A stretch of DNA of 64,000 nucleotides from Cesiribacter andamanensis AMV16 (GCF_000348925.1 NZ_AODQ01000008.1:1-64000); one strand, 5' to 3'. Counted from the first letter of the stretch, positions 18,902 through 28,894 are shown. Made by a program: numbers and translations. The notes: generated by a model from the sequence alone, not told the origin.

Positions 18902-20086
18902 TTACATCTCCTTCAGCTTCGCCCGGGCCCGCTCATGCGCACCGTGGCTGCGGCTGCCGTACTTCTTTACCTCCTTGTAGTAGCGCTTGGCCAGCTTTTC
19001 GTCGCCGTCTTCCTTGGCCATGTCGCCCAGGGCCAGCAGGCTGTAGAGCATGTAGCCGGAATCCAAGTCGTTGGAGCTTTTGGCAAAGGCTATTACCCGC
19101 AGAAAGTAGGTGCGGGCCTCTACGTGGCGGTTGAGCACATCGTACATCTGGCCCAGGTAAAAGGCGGCATAACGGCCGCTGATGGCCTCGTAGCCCGGCA
19201 TGCGGCTGTCGATCTTGTGCAGGATGTTCTTGGCTACCTCTTCCAGCTTGGTGTACTGCCCGGTGGTATACAGCATGCGGGCATAGTAGCGGTGAAAGTA
19301 GGGGTTGTCGGGATAGGTCTTGTGCAGGTACTCCGAAATGCGTAGAGCCTCGTAAGGCTTGTTCTCATCCAGCGCCAGGATGCGCATAAGGTAATACTGG
19401 GCCTCGGTGCGGGTATAAAAGGCGTTCTGGGCCACATCTTTCAACTGCTGGATGCCCCGCTTCTGATCGCCGCTGGGAAAGAACATGAGGATGGGCTTCA
19501 GCAGGGGGTAGTTCTTGGGCACCCACTCGGCATAGTAGTTATAGAGGCCGTCGCCAAAGAGAAACTCGGAGCCCAGCTCCTGCTTTTCCGTCTTCATGTC
19601 CAGGTACTCCAGGGCCTTTTTGCCGGTGACGGCAGCCTTGCGCCAGTTGCTGCGCTCGGAATGCAGACGGCTCTTAAAGGCCCAGGCGCCGGAGAGGAAA
19701 AAGCGGGCCTCAGCATTGTCGGCATCTTTGGCCAAGATGCGCTCGGCCAGTACAATGGTAGAGTCCATGTATAGCATAAAGGGGCCGTCGTAGCGCTCCT
19801 CCTCAATGTTGGGCATGATCTTCCACCACTGGCTCAGGCCCATGAGGAAGTAGGGAAGGGGGTGATGGGGATATTTCTGACGGATCCAGCGAAACTGCTG
19901 CTCGGCCTTGGCAAACTTGAAGTTGTACATATGGTTGATGGCCTCTGCCGTTTCCATCTGCAGGGTCATGTCCATCAGCAGCAGCTTTTTTTCCCGCGCC
20001 GAAAGCTCGGGGGCTTCTACAAGCTGGGTTTGCGCAGAAGCAGAAAAACCGCCCACCATCAACAACAGCAACACAAGGTATCTCAT
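18902..20086 (-). CDS. Secreted tetratricopeptide-repeat protein, function unknown
   Basis: The 394 residues begin with a signal peptide ('MRYLVLLLLMVGGFSASAQ', likely cut after SAQ) and then consist of TPR-like helical pairs, for example the segments starting 'HPLPYFLMGLSQWW', 'NAEARFFLSGAWAF' and 'GRYAAFYLGQMYDV'. The open frame extends 26 codons further upstream, but those have no signal character, so the inner Met is used. Its role is unknown: TPR proteins of this kind act as periplasmic or outer-membrane scaffolds. It ends 43 bases before the GT2 start on the same strand and is divergent from the DUF2723 gene. Confidence 0.8.
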   Translation of the reverse strand: MRYLVLLLLMVGGFSASAQTQLVEAPELSAREKKLLLMDMTLQMETAEAINHMYNFKFAKAEQQFRWIRQKYPHHPLPYFLMGLSQWWKIMPNIEEERYDGPFMLYMDSTIVLAERILAKDADNAEARFFLSGAWAFKSRLHSERSNWRKAAVTGKKALEYLDMKTEKQELGSEFLFGDGLYNYYAEWVPKNYPLLKPILMFFPSGDQKRGIQQLKDVAQNAFYTRTEAQYYLMRILALDENKPYEALRISEYLHKTYPDNPYFHRYYARMLYTTGQYTKLEEVAKNILHKIDSRMPGYEAISGRYAAFYLGQMYDVLNRHVEARTYFLRVIAFAKSSNDLDSGYMLYSLLALGDMAKEDGDEKLAKRYYKEVKKYGSRSHGAHERARAKLKEM

Positions 20087-20225
20087 AGCGATCGCATCAC
20101 AAAAGGGTGCTCCATCAAGCGTAATGTAAGTATAATGAAAAAGTGGGCATACTAGTTCGCCCATGTGCCTTTTCCCCTATTTTTAACGCATTGGCGGCTT
20201 CATTTTTTATTACGGCGAAATGGAA

Positions 20226-20233
20226 TAATTTTG
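20226..20233 (+). promoter_or_regulatory. Possible -7 box of the DUF2723 gene
   Basis: TAATTTTG fits TAnnTTTG in the 296-bp divergent region between the TPR gene and the DUF2723 gene. It would give a leader of roughly 140 bases. No convincing -33 box is visible, so this is a weak call. Confidence 0.35.
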
Positions 20234-20382
20234 CAGGGGGCCAATGGGCCCTGATGCGTTTTTAACATTATTTAACAGGGATCTGGGGCGCTACAAGGCA
20301 CGGAAGTCACACAGCAGCCGTTGGATACCCAATAACTAAAACAGGCCGGGCCGTGTGTGCCCCGCAGGTGAAACTTGAGACT

Positions 20383-23350
20383 ATGCGTACGTTCAAGCGA
20401 ACAAATGATCTGGTAGGCTGGGGAATTTTTCTTCTGGCTCTTGTGGTGTATGGCCTTACCGTAGAGCCTACGGCCAGCTACTGGGATGTGGGCGAGTTCA
20501 TTGCCGCCTCCTATAAACTGGAGGTCCCCCACCCCCCCGGCGCCCCCTTCTTCCTGCTGATCGGCCGCATGTTCTCCCTTTTTGCTCCGGATGTGGAAAC
20601 GGTTGCCCTCTTTGTGAACTGGGTGAGCGTGGTGGCCAGTGCTTTTTCCATCCTGTTCCTGTACTGGAGCATTGTGCTGCTGGCCCGCAAAATGGTACGC
20701 GCCCCCCTGGGTGCCGAAACGCCCCGCCAGGCCATGCTCATGATCGGTAGCGGCCTTATTGGCGCCCTGGCCTACACCTTCTCGGATTCGTTCTGGTTCT
20801 CGGCCGTAGAGGCAGAGGTGTATGCCATGTCGTCCTTCTTCATGGCCATAGTGGTATGGGCCATGCTTAAATGGGAGCTGATCGACGATGCCCGCATGGC
20901 CAACAAATGGCTGATCCTGATCGCCTACATCATGGGCCTTTCCATAGGGGTTCACTTGCTGAACCTGGTGGCCATACCGGCCCTGGCACTTATCTACTAC
21001 CACAAGCGCTACACCAACTACACCCTCAGCGGCACGCTGCTGGCCATGTTTATGGGCCTGGTAATTGTGGGTGTGATCATGGTGGGCATAATCCCCGGCC
21101 TGCCCTCGGTGGCCGGTTCGTTCGAGATCTTTTTTGTGAATGGGCTGGGGCTGCCCTTTGGCTCTGGCATGATCTTCTTTGCCCTGCTGATGCTGGGCCT
21201 GCTCATCTGGGGCCTGTTCTACAGCATCAACAAGCGCATGGTAGACCTGAATACGGTGCTGCTGGCGCTAACTTTTATCCTGATCGGCTACTCCAGCTAT
21301 ACACTGGTGGTGATCCGCTCCAATTACAACCCGCCCATCGACGAGAACAATCCCGAAAACCTGATCGCCTTTGTGTCTTACCTGAAACGGGAGCAGTACG
21401 GCGACCGCCCCCTTTTGTACGGCCACTACTTCGATGCTCAGCTGGAAAGCTACGATCAGGGCGATCCGGTGTACCGTAAGGGGGAGAATAAGTACGAAAT
21501 CGCCTCCTACAAGCCCGTGCCCGTATATGCCGAGGGCACCCGCATGACCATACTGCCGCGGGCCTACAGCACCCAGCCGGGCCACCAGCAGCTGTACCGC
21601 CAGCGCATGGGCCTTGCTGCCCATGAAACGCCCGGTTTTGGCGATAACCTGGCCTATATGTTCAACTACCAGATGGGCCATATGTACTGGCGCTATTTCC
21701 TGTGGAATTTTGTGGGCCGCGAGGGCGATTACAAAGATGCCGGTGTGCTTACCCCCTTCAATGCCGGCGCCGAGCTGCCCGCATCGCTGGCCAATAACAA
21801 GGCCCGCAACAACTTCTGGGCCCTGCCCCTTATTCTGGGGCTGGTGGGCGCCTTCTGGCAGTTCAAGCAGGACCAGCGCGGCTTTGGCTTTGTGCTGCTG
21901 CTCTTTTTCCTGACGGGCCTTGCACTGATCCTCTACCTGAACTCCCCCCCTATTGAGCCGCGGGAGCGCGATTATATTTACGTAGGCTCCTTCTATGCCT
22001 TTGCCATGTGGATCGGCTTTGGGGTAATGGCGCTGGCTGAGCTCTTCAACAAGGCCTTCAGCAAAAACCAGATTGCCGCCCCTGCCCTGGCCACCGCCCT
22101 TTGCCTGCTGGTGCCCGGCATTATGGCCGCCGAGGGCTGGGACGACCACGACCGCAGCAACCGCTATTTCTCGGTCGATTCAGCCAAGAACTTCCTGGCC
22201 TCCTGCGCCCCCAATGCCATTCTGTTTACCGGAGGTGATAACGATACCTTCCCGCTCTGGTATGTGCAGGAGGTAGAGGGCTTTAGGACCGATGTGCGGG
22301 TAATTGTGCTCACCTACTTCAATACCGACTGGTACATCGACCAGATGAAGATGAAGATGAACGACTCGGAGCCCCTGCCCATTAGCCTGAGCAAGGAAAC
22401 CTACAAGCAGGGCGGCCTCAACGATGTGGTGTACTTCTACGAGAACAAGAACCTGAAAGGGGCCCTGCCGCTGGAGCAGTATATGCAGCTGGTGCGCGAT
22501 AACCACCCGGCCATTCGCCTGGCTACCCGCACCGACGAGGTAAATACCATCCCCAGCCGCACCCTTTCGCTGAACCTGGACACCACCCGCCTGCTGAATA
22601 GTGGCATTGTGCCCCAGGAGATGCGGGAGCTGCTAAGCGACAAGATGATCTTCCGGATGAATGGCAATGCGCTGGAGAAAAAAGAACCTGATGCTGCTAG
22701 ACCTGCTGGTGACCAACAACTGGGAGCGCCCCATATACTTCAACAACACCTCGCTGCAGAGCATTGGCCTGGATCTGAGCGCCTACATTGCCCATGAAGG
22801 CACTACCTACCGCCTGCTGCCCGTGCGCAACCCCAATCCGCAGCAGGAGCTGGTAAACACAGAGGTGATGTGGGAAAATGTAATGAATAACTTCCACTGG
22901 CGACAGCTGGACAATCCCGATGTGTACTACAGCGAAGATTACCGCAATTTTATTCTCAATCACCGGGCCGCCTTCAATACCCTGGCCGGCGCCCTTATTG
23001 ATGAGGGCGATGAGGCGCGCGCCCTGCAGGCCCTGCACAAGAGCCTGGAGGTAATGCCCGATGCCACCTTTGAGTACGACTATGCTACCGCACTAACCGT
23101 TCAGCTGCTGATTGAGGCCGGCGATGTGGAGCGCGCCTCGGAGATAGCCTCTGTCATGGCTGCCCGCGCCGATGAGTTCCTGGCCTACCTGAACCGGGAG
23201 AACCGGGACATTGGCAACCAGCGCCAGTACCACCTGGTGATCCTGAACCAGCTTTCCAGAGCCCTTGCCGCCGGCGGCCGGGAAGAGGAGGCCATGCGCT
23301 ACCAGCAGATCCTGGGCAAATATTATCCAGCCGCCCTGCAGCAACGCTAG
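20383..23350 (+). pseudogene. DUF2723 (GT117/TMEM260-like) membrane protein, frameshifted
   Basis: This gene encodes a large membrane protein of the DUF2723 family, common in Bacteroidota and regarded as GT-C-type glycosyltransferases. The start is the family-typical 'RTNDLVGWGIF', with the acidic loop 'SYWDVGEFIAASYKLEVPHPPGAPFFLL', about eleven helices, and then a large soluble part with 'GGDNDTFPLWY' and C-terminal helical repeats. The reading frame breaks at a run of six A (22678-22683). Before it the frame reads '...NGNALEKK'; after it the continuation 'NLMLLDLLVTNNW...' lies in the +1 frame (22661-23350). Five A would restore one protein of about 988 residues. As written, the first frame ends at 22797 after 39 out-of-frame codons. 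Either a genuine frameshift or a sequence error. Confidence 0.85.
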
Positions 23351-23369
23351 GAGCCTGGTTGACATTATG

Positions 23370-23409
23370 AAAAAGCCCCGGGTGCCAGATGGTACTCGGG
23401 GCTTTTTTT
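23370..23409 (+). terminator. Rho-independent terminator after the DUF2723 gene
   Basis: AAAAAGCCCCG (23370-23380) pairs with CGGGGCTTTTT (23397-23407) and runs into a T7 tract, 19 bases after the stop codon at 23350. The A/T-flanked stem may work in both directions. Confidence 0.85.
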
Positions 23410-23529
23410 AACCTGGCCCTGCAGGCCAGGCTGGAAATATGTCGCCCCCTTGGGGCTCGGGACACCAGCCTACGTCACCCCTAAGCCCCAAAGGGGCGGC
23501 ATAATCAGAGCTTGGCCTGTCAGGGCCAT
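23410..23529. repeat. About 120-bp imperfect inverted repeat
   Basis: The left arm, about 50 bases from 23410, contains TGGCCCTG, AGGCCA and then ATGTCGCCCCCTTGGGGCTC. The right arm, to about 23529, reads as the reverse complement with a few changes (GGGGCGGCAT, then TGGCCTG, CAGGGCCA). Nested short palindromes make it able to form a cruciform. It follows directly after the terminator and runs into the tandem repeat at 23535. No open frame of substance is inside. Confidence 0.6.
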
Positions 23530-23534
23530 GCGAT

Positions 23535-23647
23535 ACATGCAATCATCGGTACCCATGCAATCATCGGTACCCATGCGATCATCGGTGGCCATGCGAATAT
23601 CGGTGCCCATGCGAATATCGGTTGTCATGTATCGGTGCCCATGCGAC
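23535..23647. repeat. 18-bp imperfect tandem repeat, about six copies
   Basis: Units of 18 bases with core CCATGCgAtcATCGGTaC follow one another at 23535, 23553, 23571, 23589 and 23607, then a shortened 14-base unit at 23625 and the start of another. Copies 1-3 read CAATCATCGG or CGATCATCGG; copies 4 and 5 read CGAATATCGG. There are no unique spacers between units, so it is not CRISPR. It lies 50 bases before the 3' end of the convergent methyltransferase gene. Function unknown; a mini-satellite or protein-binding iteron-like array are both possible. Confidence 0.75.
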
Positions 23648-23696
23648 AAATGCGTCACATGCGACACATACGATCCGTGCAATCCAGGCGCCCCTC

Positions 23697-24473
23697 CTAC
23701 TTCCGCGCCACCAGAAACAGATCCAGGCTCTGGGCCGGCTGCTGGCTGATCAGGTAATCCTCATGGCTCAGCTCCTGCACAAGTCCCTGGTTACGGGTGC
23801 GCAGTAAACTACGGTTCAGGCGGTTCATGATCTCGTAGGGCACCTTTAGCAGGCTGGCCGGCAGGCGGTGCTGCAGATCCAGAATGTCCCAGCGGGTCAG
23901 GCGCTTTACGGATTGCTTGTTCTCTTCATAATAGCGCATCACCTTTTCATTACCGGTAATGCCCAGCATCTGCACCCCCTTGGGACCAAAGATAGCAGCC
24001 GCCAGAAGGGTCAGTTCATCGGCGGCATATTCCCGGATGTGCCAGGGATTGCGGCTCAGGCTGAGGGTACGGTTGGGAGTGGTCAGGTAAAGGGTACCCC
24101 CCGGTTTAAGAATACGGTGCAGCTCTTCCAGAAAGGTGGTATCGTTCAGGATATGCTCGATCACCTGAAAGCACAGCACCACATCGTACGTGTTGTCGGG
24201 CAGCGGAATGGGCGGCATCATAGTTTCGATAAACTCCACTCCCTTCATGCCCCGGGCCCTGCCCTGGGCAATGGCCGTGCTTTTGTCAAGGGCGGTATAG
24301 CCCTCACTTCTGGGGGCCAGCAGCTCCAGGCCCCGGCCATCGCCACAGCCGATTTCTGCAACAAAACCGCCGATTTTATCTTCTACATACAAATAGGGCT
24401 TCAGCAGGCGTTGGTGAATAGGATTATCCGATGCCAGGGTTTCTGAGGTAACTTCCGTCTTAAAAAGGGCCAT
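23697..24473 (-). CDS. Class I SAM-dependent methyltransferase
   Basis: The 258 residues contain the Rossmann methyltransferase core: motif I 'VAEIGCGDGRGLELL' near residue 38, 'VVLCFQVIEHI' (motif IV region) near 100, and 'RILKPGGTLYLTTPN' near 125, which places it in the UbiE/Methyltransf_11 type. The C-terminal third is helical and not diagnostic. Substrate unknown; such enzymes near glycan genes often methylate sugars or lipids. It stands alone on the minus strand, divergent from the GWxTD gene and convergent with the DUF2723 gene. Confidence 0.85.
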   Translation of the reverse strand: MALFKTEVTSETLASDNPIHQRLLKPYLYVEDKIGGFVAEIGCGDGRGLELLAPRSEGYTALDKSTAIAQGRARGMKGVEFIETMMPPIPLPDNTYDVVLCFQVIEHILNDTTFLEELHRILKPGGTLYLTTPNRTLSLSRNPWHIREYAADELTLLAAAIFGPKGVQMLGITGNEKVMRYYEENKQSVKRLTRWDILDLQHRLPASLLKVPYEIMNRLNRSLLRTRNQGLVQELSHEDYLISQQPAQSLDLFLVARK

Positions 24474-24711
24474 GCGAACAGCTTAGTAGTAACTTTTTAG
24501 GTGTAGCCAGACAAAAATAGCCCTTTTTCGCATACCTTGGCAGTACTCCGGGCTGCCAGCCTAGGTTTATGGGGCTAAGTGCGGTATTTTAGTCTGGATT
24601 CTTTCACATTCAGAACAAAATACCAGCCCTGGCTGCCTGCAGACAGCCCGATAATTTTTGTGGATCACCTTATATGCCCCCTGCCCGACCGGTGCCGGAG
24701 GCTTTTTAGAT

Positions 24712-25929
24712 ATGAAGAACCGCTTTATACTCCCCCTGCTGCTGGCCCTGCTGCTGTGTGCCAGCCCCCGGGCCACCGCCCAGAACCTGAGCAGTGCCAA
24801 CCTGGCCTGGAAGTACCAGCCCGATGCCCCCCTGCAGCTGGCCTGGGAGTTGTACCAGCCCCAGGGGCAACTGCCCCAGCTGGTGATACAGCTGCAGCAG
24901 AGCCAGCCCCTGCGCACCCGCTCCCTTACGGGCAGGGTGCATTACCTGGATAGCCTCAGCAGCCCCCGCCCCATGCACCTGGCGCCGCTCTTTGAGGGGG
25001 TACCCAAAGGAGAAGCCGCCACCACCGTTCGCCATGCCATTGATACCAGCCGGGGCGCCCAGTGGCTGGTGCTGGAGCTGCAGCATACCTCCGACAGCCT
25101 GCGCACCTTCTGGTACCCCCTGCACCTGCGGGACCTGCTGCATTTTGGCGCGGCCCCCTTCTATTTACAGCAGCAGAATGCCCCCACCTTTACCCCCTTT
25201 CTGCCGGTACGCGAAACCGTAGTGCCCAGGCTGGAAGCGCAAGGGGTAGACAGCCTGTTTCTCTTTCTGTACCAGCATGATTTTGGCCCGGCCCCTTCGC
25301 CCATGACGGTAGCCTCAACCGCCGCCAGCACAAAGATGGACATCAGCCAGCGCCGGCGCATCCCGGCCGGCCAACCCCTGGAGCTTCAGGCCGAAGGCTT
25401 TTACTTTCTGCAGGCCGATACGCTAAGCCTGCAGGGCAAGGGGGTACGGGTAGAGAACCGCTTTTTTCCCAGAACCCGCACGCTGGAGGCCTTTGCAGGG
25501 CCCATCCGCTACCTGAGCACCAATGAAGAATGGGCCGAGCTGGAGCGGGAGGGCTTCAGCAAGCAGGCCATTGACCGCTACTGGCTGCGCATGACCCAGT
25601 CCGAAGACCGGGCCCGGCGCATCATTCGCAGCTATTACCGGCGGGTAACGGCCGCCAACCGCCTCTTCACCTCCTTTAAGGAGGGCTGGAAGACCGACCA
25701 GGGCATGATCTATGTGCTCTACGGTCCGCCCGATGTGGTGCAGGCCCGCTACGATGGCGAGCTGTGGATCTACCGGTCAAAGGGGGATATTCCCGAATTA
25801 AGCTTTACCTTTGTGCGCACCGTAAACCCCTTTGCGCCGAACTACCACCAGCTGGTGCGGAACAAAGACTATGCACGCACCCACTTTCAGATAGTAAGTA
25901 GATGGAGAAGAGGCCAAAATTTACCATAG
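24712..25929 (+). CDS. Secreted GWxTD domain protein
   Basis: The 405-residue protein begins with a signal peptide ('MKNRFILPLLLALLLCASPRATAQ'). Near residues 325-350 it carries the signature 'GWKTDQGMIYVLYGPPD', which defines the GWxTD domain, found mainly in Bacteroidota and related phyla and of unknown function. The frame is open for 18 more codons upstream without signal character, so I start at ATG 24712. The 3' end overlaps the start of the rlmB-like gene by 28 bases, so the two are probably co-transcribed. It likely acts in the periplasm. Confidence 0.85.
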   Translation: MKNRFILPLLLALLLCASPRATAQNLSSANLAWKYQPDAPLQLAWELYQPQGQLPQLVIQLQQSQPLRTRSLTGRVHYLDSLSSPRPMHLAPLFEGVPKGEAATTVRHAIDTSRGAQWLVLELQHTSDSLRTFWYPLHLRDLLHFGAAPFYLQQQNAPTFTPFLPVRETVVPRLEAQGVDSLFLFLYQHDFGPAPSPMTVASTAASTKMDISQRRRIPAGQPLELQAEGFYFLQADTLSLQGKGVRVENRFFPRTRTLEAFAGPIRYLSTNEEWAELEREGFSKQAIDRYWLRMTQSEDRARRIIRSYYRRVTAANRLFTSFKEGWKTDQGMIYVLYGPPDVVQARYDGELWIYRSKGDIPELSFTFVRTVNPFAPNYHQLVRNKDYARTHFQIVSRWRRGQNLP

Positions 25930-26674
25930 ACCGAAGAAAAGAAGGAGAGCCCGACCTGATCTTTGGCACCCGCGCCGTGCTGGAGGCCCTGCATGCCGGC
26001 CGGGAAATAGAAGACCTGCTCATTCAGCGGGACCTGAACAACGACCTGATCCGGGAGCTGAAGGCCGCCGCTGCGGCCATCGACCTGCCCTACCAGAAGG
26101 TGCCGGCCGAGAAGCTCAACCGCATCACCAAAAAAATCATCAGGGGGTGGTCTGTTTCCTCTCCCCCATCCGCTATGCGCCAGTGCAGGAGATTCTGGCC
26201 GCCACCTTCGAGCAGGGCAAGATGCCCCTGCTGGTGGTGCTGGACCGCATTACCGATGTACGAAACTTTGGCGCCATAGCCCGCACAGCCGAGTGCCTGG
26301 GGGCCGATGCCATAGTAGTGCCCAGCCGGGGCAGCGCCCGCATCAATGCCGATGCCATGAAAACCTCTGCCGGCGCCCTCAACTTCCTGCCCATATGCCG
26401 GGAGCCTAACCTGAAGGATACCCTGCGTTTCCTGAAAGACAGCGGCCTGCAAATTGTGGCCTGCACCGAAAAAGCCGAAAAGACCCTGGCCGAAAACGAC
26501 CTGACCGGGCCTATTGCCATTCTGATGGGCTCCGAAGAGGATGGGATCTCACCTGAATACATGAAATTTGCCGACACCCAGGCCCTGATTCCCATGGCGG
26601 GCCAGGTAGAGTCCCTGAACGTTTCCGTAGCCGCCGCCATCTGCTTGTATGAGGTGGTGCGGCAGCGGGGGTAG
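25902..26674 (+). pseudogene. rlmB: 23S rRNA 2'-O-ribose methyltransferase RlmB, frameshifted
   Basis: RlmB methylates the ribose of G2251 in 23S rRNA (E. coli numbering). The N-terminal substrate-binding domain is intact ('FGTRAVLEALHAGREIEDLLIQ'), and the SpoU catalytic domain follows in another frame with 'VLDRITDVRNFGAIARTAE', 'MGSEEDGIS' and 'LIPMAGQVESLNVSVA', the three conserved SpoU motifs. The break is at a run of seven A near 26130: the first frame passes from 'NRITKK' into nonsense, while the -1 frame gives 'NHQGVVCFLSPIRYAP'. One extra A would restore a protein of about 257 residues. Because this is a widely conserved rRNA modifier with no other damage, sequence error is more likely than decay. 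Confidence 0.88.
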
Positions 26675-26700
26675 CGCAAAGCGTGAATGCCAAAAAACAA

Positions 26701-26748
26701 AAAACCAGCGGTGGAAAATAACTACTTCCTGCCGCTGGTTTTTTTTAG
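26701..26748 (+). terminator. Bidirectional-type terminator between rlmB and manC
   Basis: AAAACCAGCGG (26701-26711) pairs perfectly with CCGCTGGTTTT (26732-26742) and continues into a T8 run. It lies 27 bases past the rlmB stop and 16 bases before the stop of the convergent gene. With A-rich and T-rich sides it could stop both transcripts. Confidence 0.85.
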
Positions 26749-26763
26749 TAAAAAAATACGCTT

Positions 26764-27840
26764 TTACAAAAACCGCTCCCCCTTCTGGGCCTTTACTTCG
26801 TTCACATACTCCCGGAAGCGGGCCTCATCGTCTTTGTCGCAGATGATGATCACATCATCACACTGGGCTACCAGATAGCCCTGCAGGCCCTGCACCACCA
26901 AAAGGTGATCCTTGTCGGATTTGATCATGCAGTCCTGCACATCAAAGAGCACGGCATTGCCGTCTACGGCATTGTTGCTTCCGTCCTTCTGCCGGATCTC
27001 GTGTAGCGAGGCCCAGGAGCCCAGGTCGGACCAGCCAAAATCGGCCAGCACCACATACACATTCTCGGCCTTCTCCATAATGCCGTAATCAATGGAGATG
27101 TTCTTGCTTTGCGAGTAGGCCGAGCGAATAAATTCTTCTTCCCGCGGGCTGTAATAGCAGTCGGGGCAATCCTCAAAGATCTCGGCCAGCTCGGGCAGGT
27201 GCTTGTCAAAGGCGCTGGTAATGGCGCTTACATGCCAGATGAAAATACCGGCGTTCCAGACAAAATCCCCGCTATCCAGAAAGGTCTTGGCCAGCTCCAG
27301 CTGGGGCTTCTCGGTAAAGGTCTTTACCTTCTTAAAGGTAGCGCCCGGCTCCCGCACATACTGGATATAGCCATAGCCGGTTTCGGGGCGGTTGGGGCGT
27401 ATGCCCAGCGTTATAAGCTTATCCCCTTTGGCGGCCTCCTGCATGGCAGCCTGTATGGTTTGCACAAACTCCGTTTCGTGAAAGATGGCATGGTCGGAAG
27501 GGGCCACTACCATGGTGGCATCGGGATTCTTCTGCCGGATCTTGTAGGCGGCGTAGGCCACACAGGGAGCCGTATTGCGGCGCACCGGCTCGGCCAGGAT
27601 CTGCTCATCTCCCAGGTAGGGCAGCTGCTCCTTTACCAGCCCTACATAGGTGCTGTTGGTCACAATATAGATATTTTCCGGCGGGCAGATGCTGCGAAAG
27701 CGGTTGGCCGTCATCTGCAGCAGGGTCTGGCCGGTGTTGAGCACATCCAGAAACTGTTTGGGCCGGTCGTTGCGGCTATAGGGCCAGAAACGGCTGCCAA
27801 TGCCGCCGGCCATGATCACTACATAAAAATTCGGATCCAT
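26764..27840 (-). CDS. manC: Mannose-1-phosphate guanylyltransferase
   Basis: This enzyme forms GDP-mannose from mannose-1-phosphate and GTP for glycan synthesis. The 358 residues open with the nucleotidyltransferase loop 'IMAGGIGSRFWPYSR' (9-23) and 'PKQFL' (28-32). They also show 'EPVRRNTAPCVAYAA', 'VAPSDH', 'FTEKP' and 'WNAGIFIW', all typical of GMP pyrophosphorylase. It lacks the C-terminal isomerase domain of the bifunctional ManC/AlgA form. It starts three bases after the kdsD stop, so the two are an operon. The symbol follows common use; the reaction is well supported. Confidence 0.92.
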   Translation of the reverse strand: MDPNFYVVIMAGGIGSRFWPYSRNDRPKQFLDVLNTGQTLLQMTANRFRSICPPENIYIVTNSTYVGLVKEQLPYLGDEQILAEPVRRNTAPCVAYAAYKIRQKNPDATMVVAPSDHAIFHETEFVQTIQAAMQEAAKGDKLITLGIRPNRPETGYGYIQYVREPGATFKKVKTFTEKPQLELAKTFLDSGDFVWNAGIFIWHVSAITSAFDKHLPELAEIFEDCPDCYYSPREEEFIRSAYSQSKNISIDYGIMEKAENVYVVLADFGWSDLGSWASLHEIRQKDGSNNAVDGNAVLFDVQDCMIKSDKDHLLVVQGLQGYLVAQCDDVIIICDKDDEARFREYVNEVKAQKGERFL

Positions 27841-27843
27841 AGG

Positions 27844-28821
27844 TTAGATAATCCCTTCTTTGATGAGGTTGTGAATGTGTACAAAACCCAGCACCTCCTG
27901 CCGCTCGTCTTCGCTTACTACCACCAACTGGCTGATATTGTTTTCCTGCATCAGCTGCAGGGCCTTGGCGGCATAATCGGTAGGGCACACGGTTTTGGGC
28001 CGGGGCGACATCACATCGGCGGCGGTAAGGCCCCGCAGGTCGTCGAAGCGCTGCAGCATGCGCCGCAGGTCGCCGTCGGTAATAATGCCGATGAGCTCCT
28101 GGTTGGAGGATAATACGGCCGCAGCGCCCAAACGTTTGCCGGAAATTTCCAGAATGGTGTCCTTGAGGTTATCATCTTCAAACACCACCGGCAGCTCATT
28201 GTCCTTGTAAATATCCCCCACCTTCAGGTAAAGCTGCTTGCCCAGGGAGCCGCCCGGGTGCAGGCGGGCAAAGTCCTGGCTGGTAAAGCCGCGGGCCTCT
28301 ACCAGGCATACGGCCAGGGCATCGCCCAGGGCCATGTGTACGGTGGTGCTGGTGGTGGGGGCCAGGTTGTTTGGGCAGGCCTCCTGATCAATAGTGCCAT
28401 TGAGGATAAAATCAGCCTGCCGGGCCAGGTACGAGTCGGTATTGCTTACCAGGGCCGTCAGCAGCGCGCCGGTGCGCTTTAAGAGGGGTACCAGCACCTT
28501 GATCTCCGGGGTATTTCCACTCTTGGAAATACAGATCACCAGATCGTCCTTTTGCACCATGCCCAAATCGCCATGAATGGCATCGGCGGCATGCATAAAC
28601 AGGGCCGGCGTACCGGTAGAGTTAAGGGTAGCCACAATTTTATTGGCCACAATAGCACTTTTGCCAATGCCTGTTACCACTACCCTGCCGCTGAGCGATA
28701 GAATTGCCTCTACACAGGCTTCGAAACTACTATCAATACCGGCGCTTACACGCTGTAAAGCAGCGGCTTCCTGCTGCAATACTTTTTGTGCAATCTGCGT
28801 TAAATTCTTAGCTTTTAGCAA
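27844..28821 (-). CDS. kdsD: Arabinose-5-phosphate isomerase (KpsF/GutQ family)
   Basis: KdsD interconverts ribulose-5-phosphate and arabinose-5-phosphate, the first step toward Kdo of lipopolysaccharide. The 325 residues have an N-terminal SIS domain ('VVVTGIGKSAIVANKIVATLNSTG', 'VICISKSGNTPE') and two C-terminal CBS domains from about residue 205 ('ELIGIITDGDLRRML', 'QLVVVSEDERQEVLG'). The start is a TTG: the frame is closed by a stop ten codons upstream, no ATG lies early in frame, and a -7 box is 27 bases upstream. It is followed by manC and is divergent from recQ. Confidence 0.93.
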   Translation of the reverse strand: MLKAKNLTQIAQKVLQQEAAALQRVSAGIDSSFEACVEAILSLSGRVVVTGIGKSAIVANKIVATLNSTGTPALFMHAADAIHGDLGMVQKDDLVICISKSGNTPEIKVLVPLLKRTGALLTALVSNTDSYLARQADFILNGTIDQEACPNNLAPTTSTTVHMALGDALAVCLVEARGFTSQDFARLHPGGSLGKQLYLKVGDIYKDNELPVVFEDDNLKDTILEISGKRLGAAAVLSSNQELIGIITDGDLRRMLQRFDDLRGLTAADVMSPRPKTVCPTDYAAKALQLMQENNISQLVVVSEDERQEVLGFVHIHNLIKEGII

Positions 28822-28847
28822 AGCGGATGCATTTTTCTTTTAAATTG

Positions 28848-28855
28848 CAAATATA
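28848..28855 (-). promoter_or_regulatory. -7 promoter box of kdsD-manC
   Basis: On the minus strand this reads TATATTTG (TAnnTTTG), giving a leader of about 20 bases before the TTG start of kdsD. It lies in the 73-bp divergent gap shared with recQ. Confidence 0.5.
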
Positions 28856-28894
28856 GAAAAAAACGTGGCTTAACCTTAGAAGAGAAGCACAACG

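Noticed and set aside
22670-22690. Programmed ribosomal frameshift in the DUF2723 gene
   Set aside because: The needed shift is +1, whereas A-run slippery heptamers give -1. There is no clear stimulating structure, so an indel is simpler.
23535-23647. Possible CRISPR array
   Set aside because: Units are directly adjacent with no spacers of unique sequence, and no cas gene is in the window.
23450-23757. Small open frames over the tandem repeat on both strands
   Set aside because: They exist only because the 18-bp unit is a multiple of three and lacks stops. The composition is repetitive with no signal, domain or start context.
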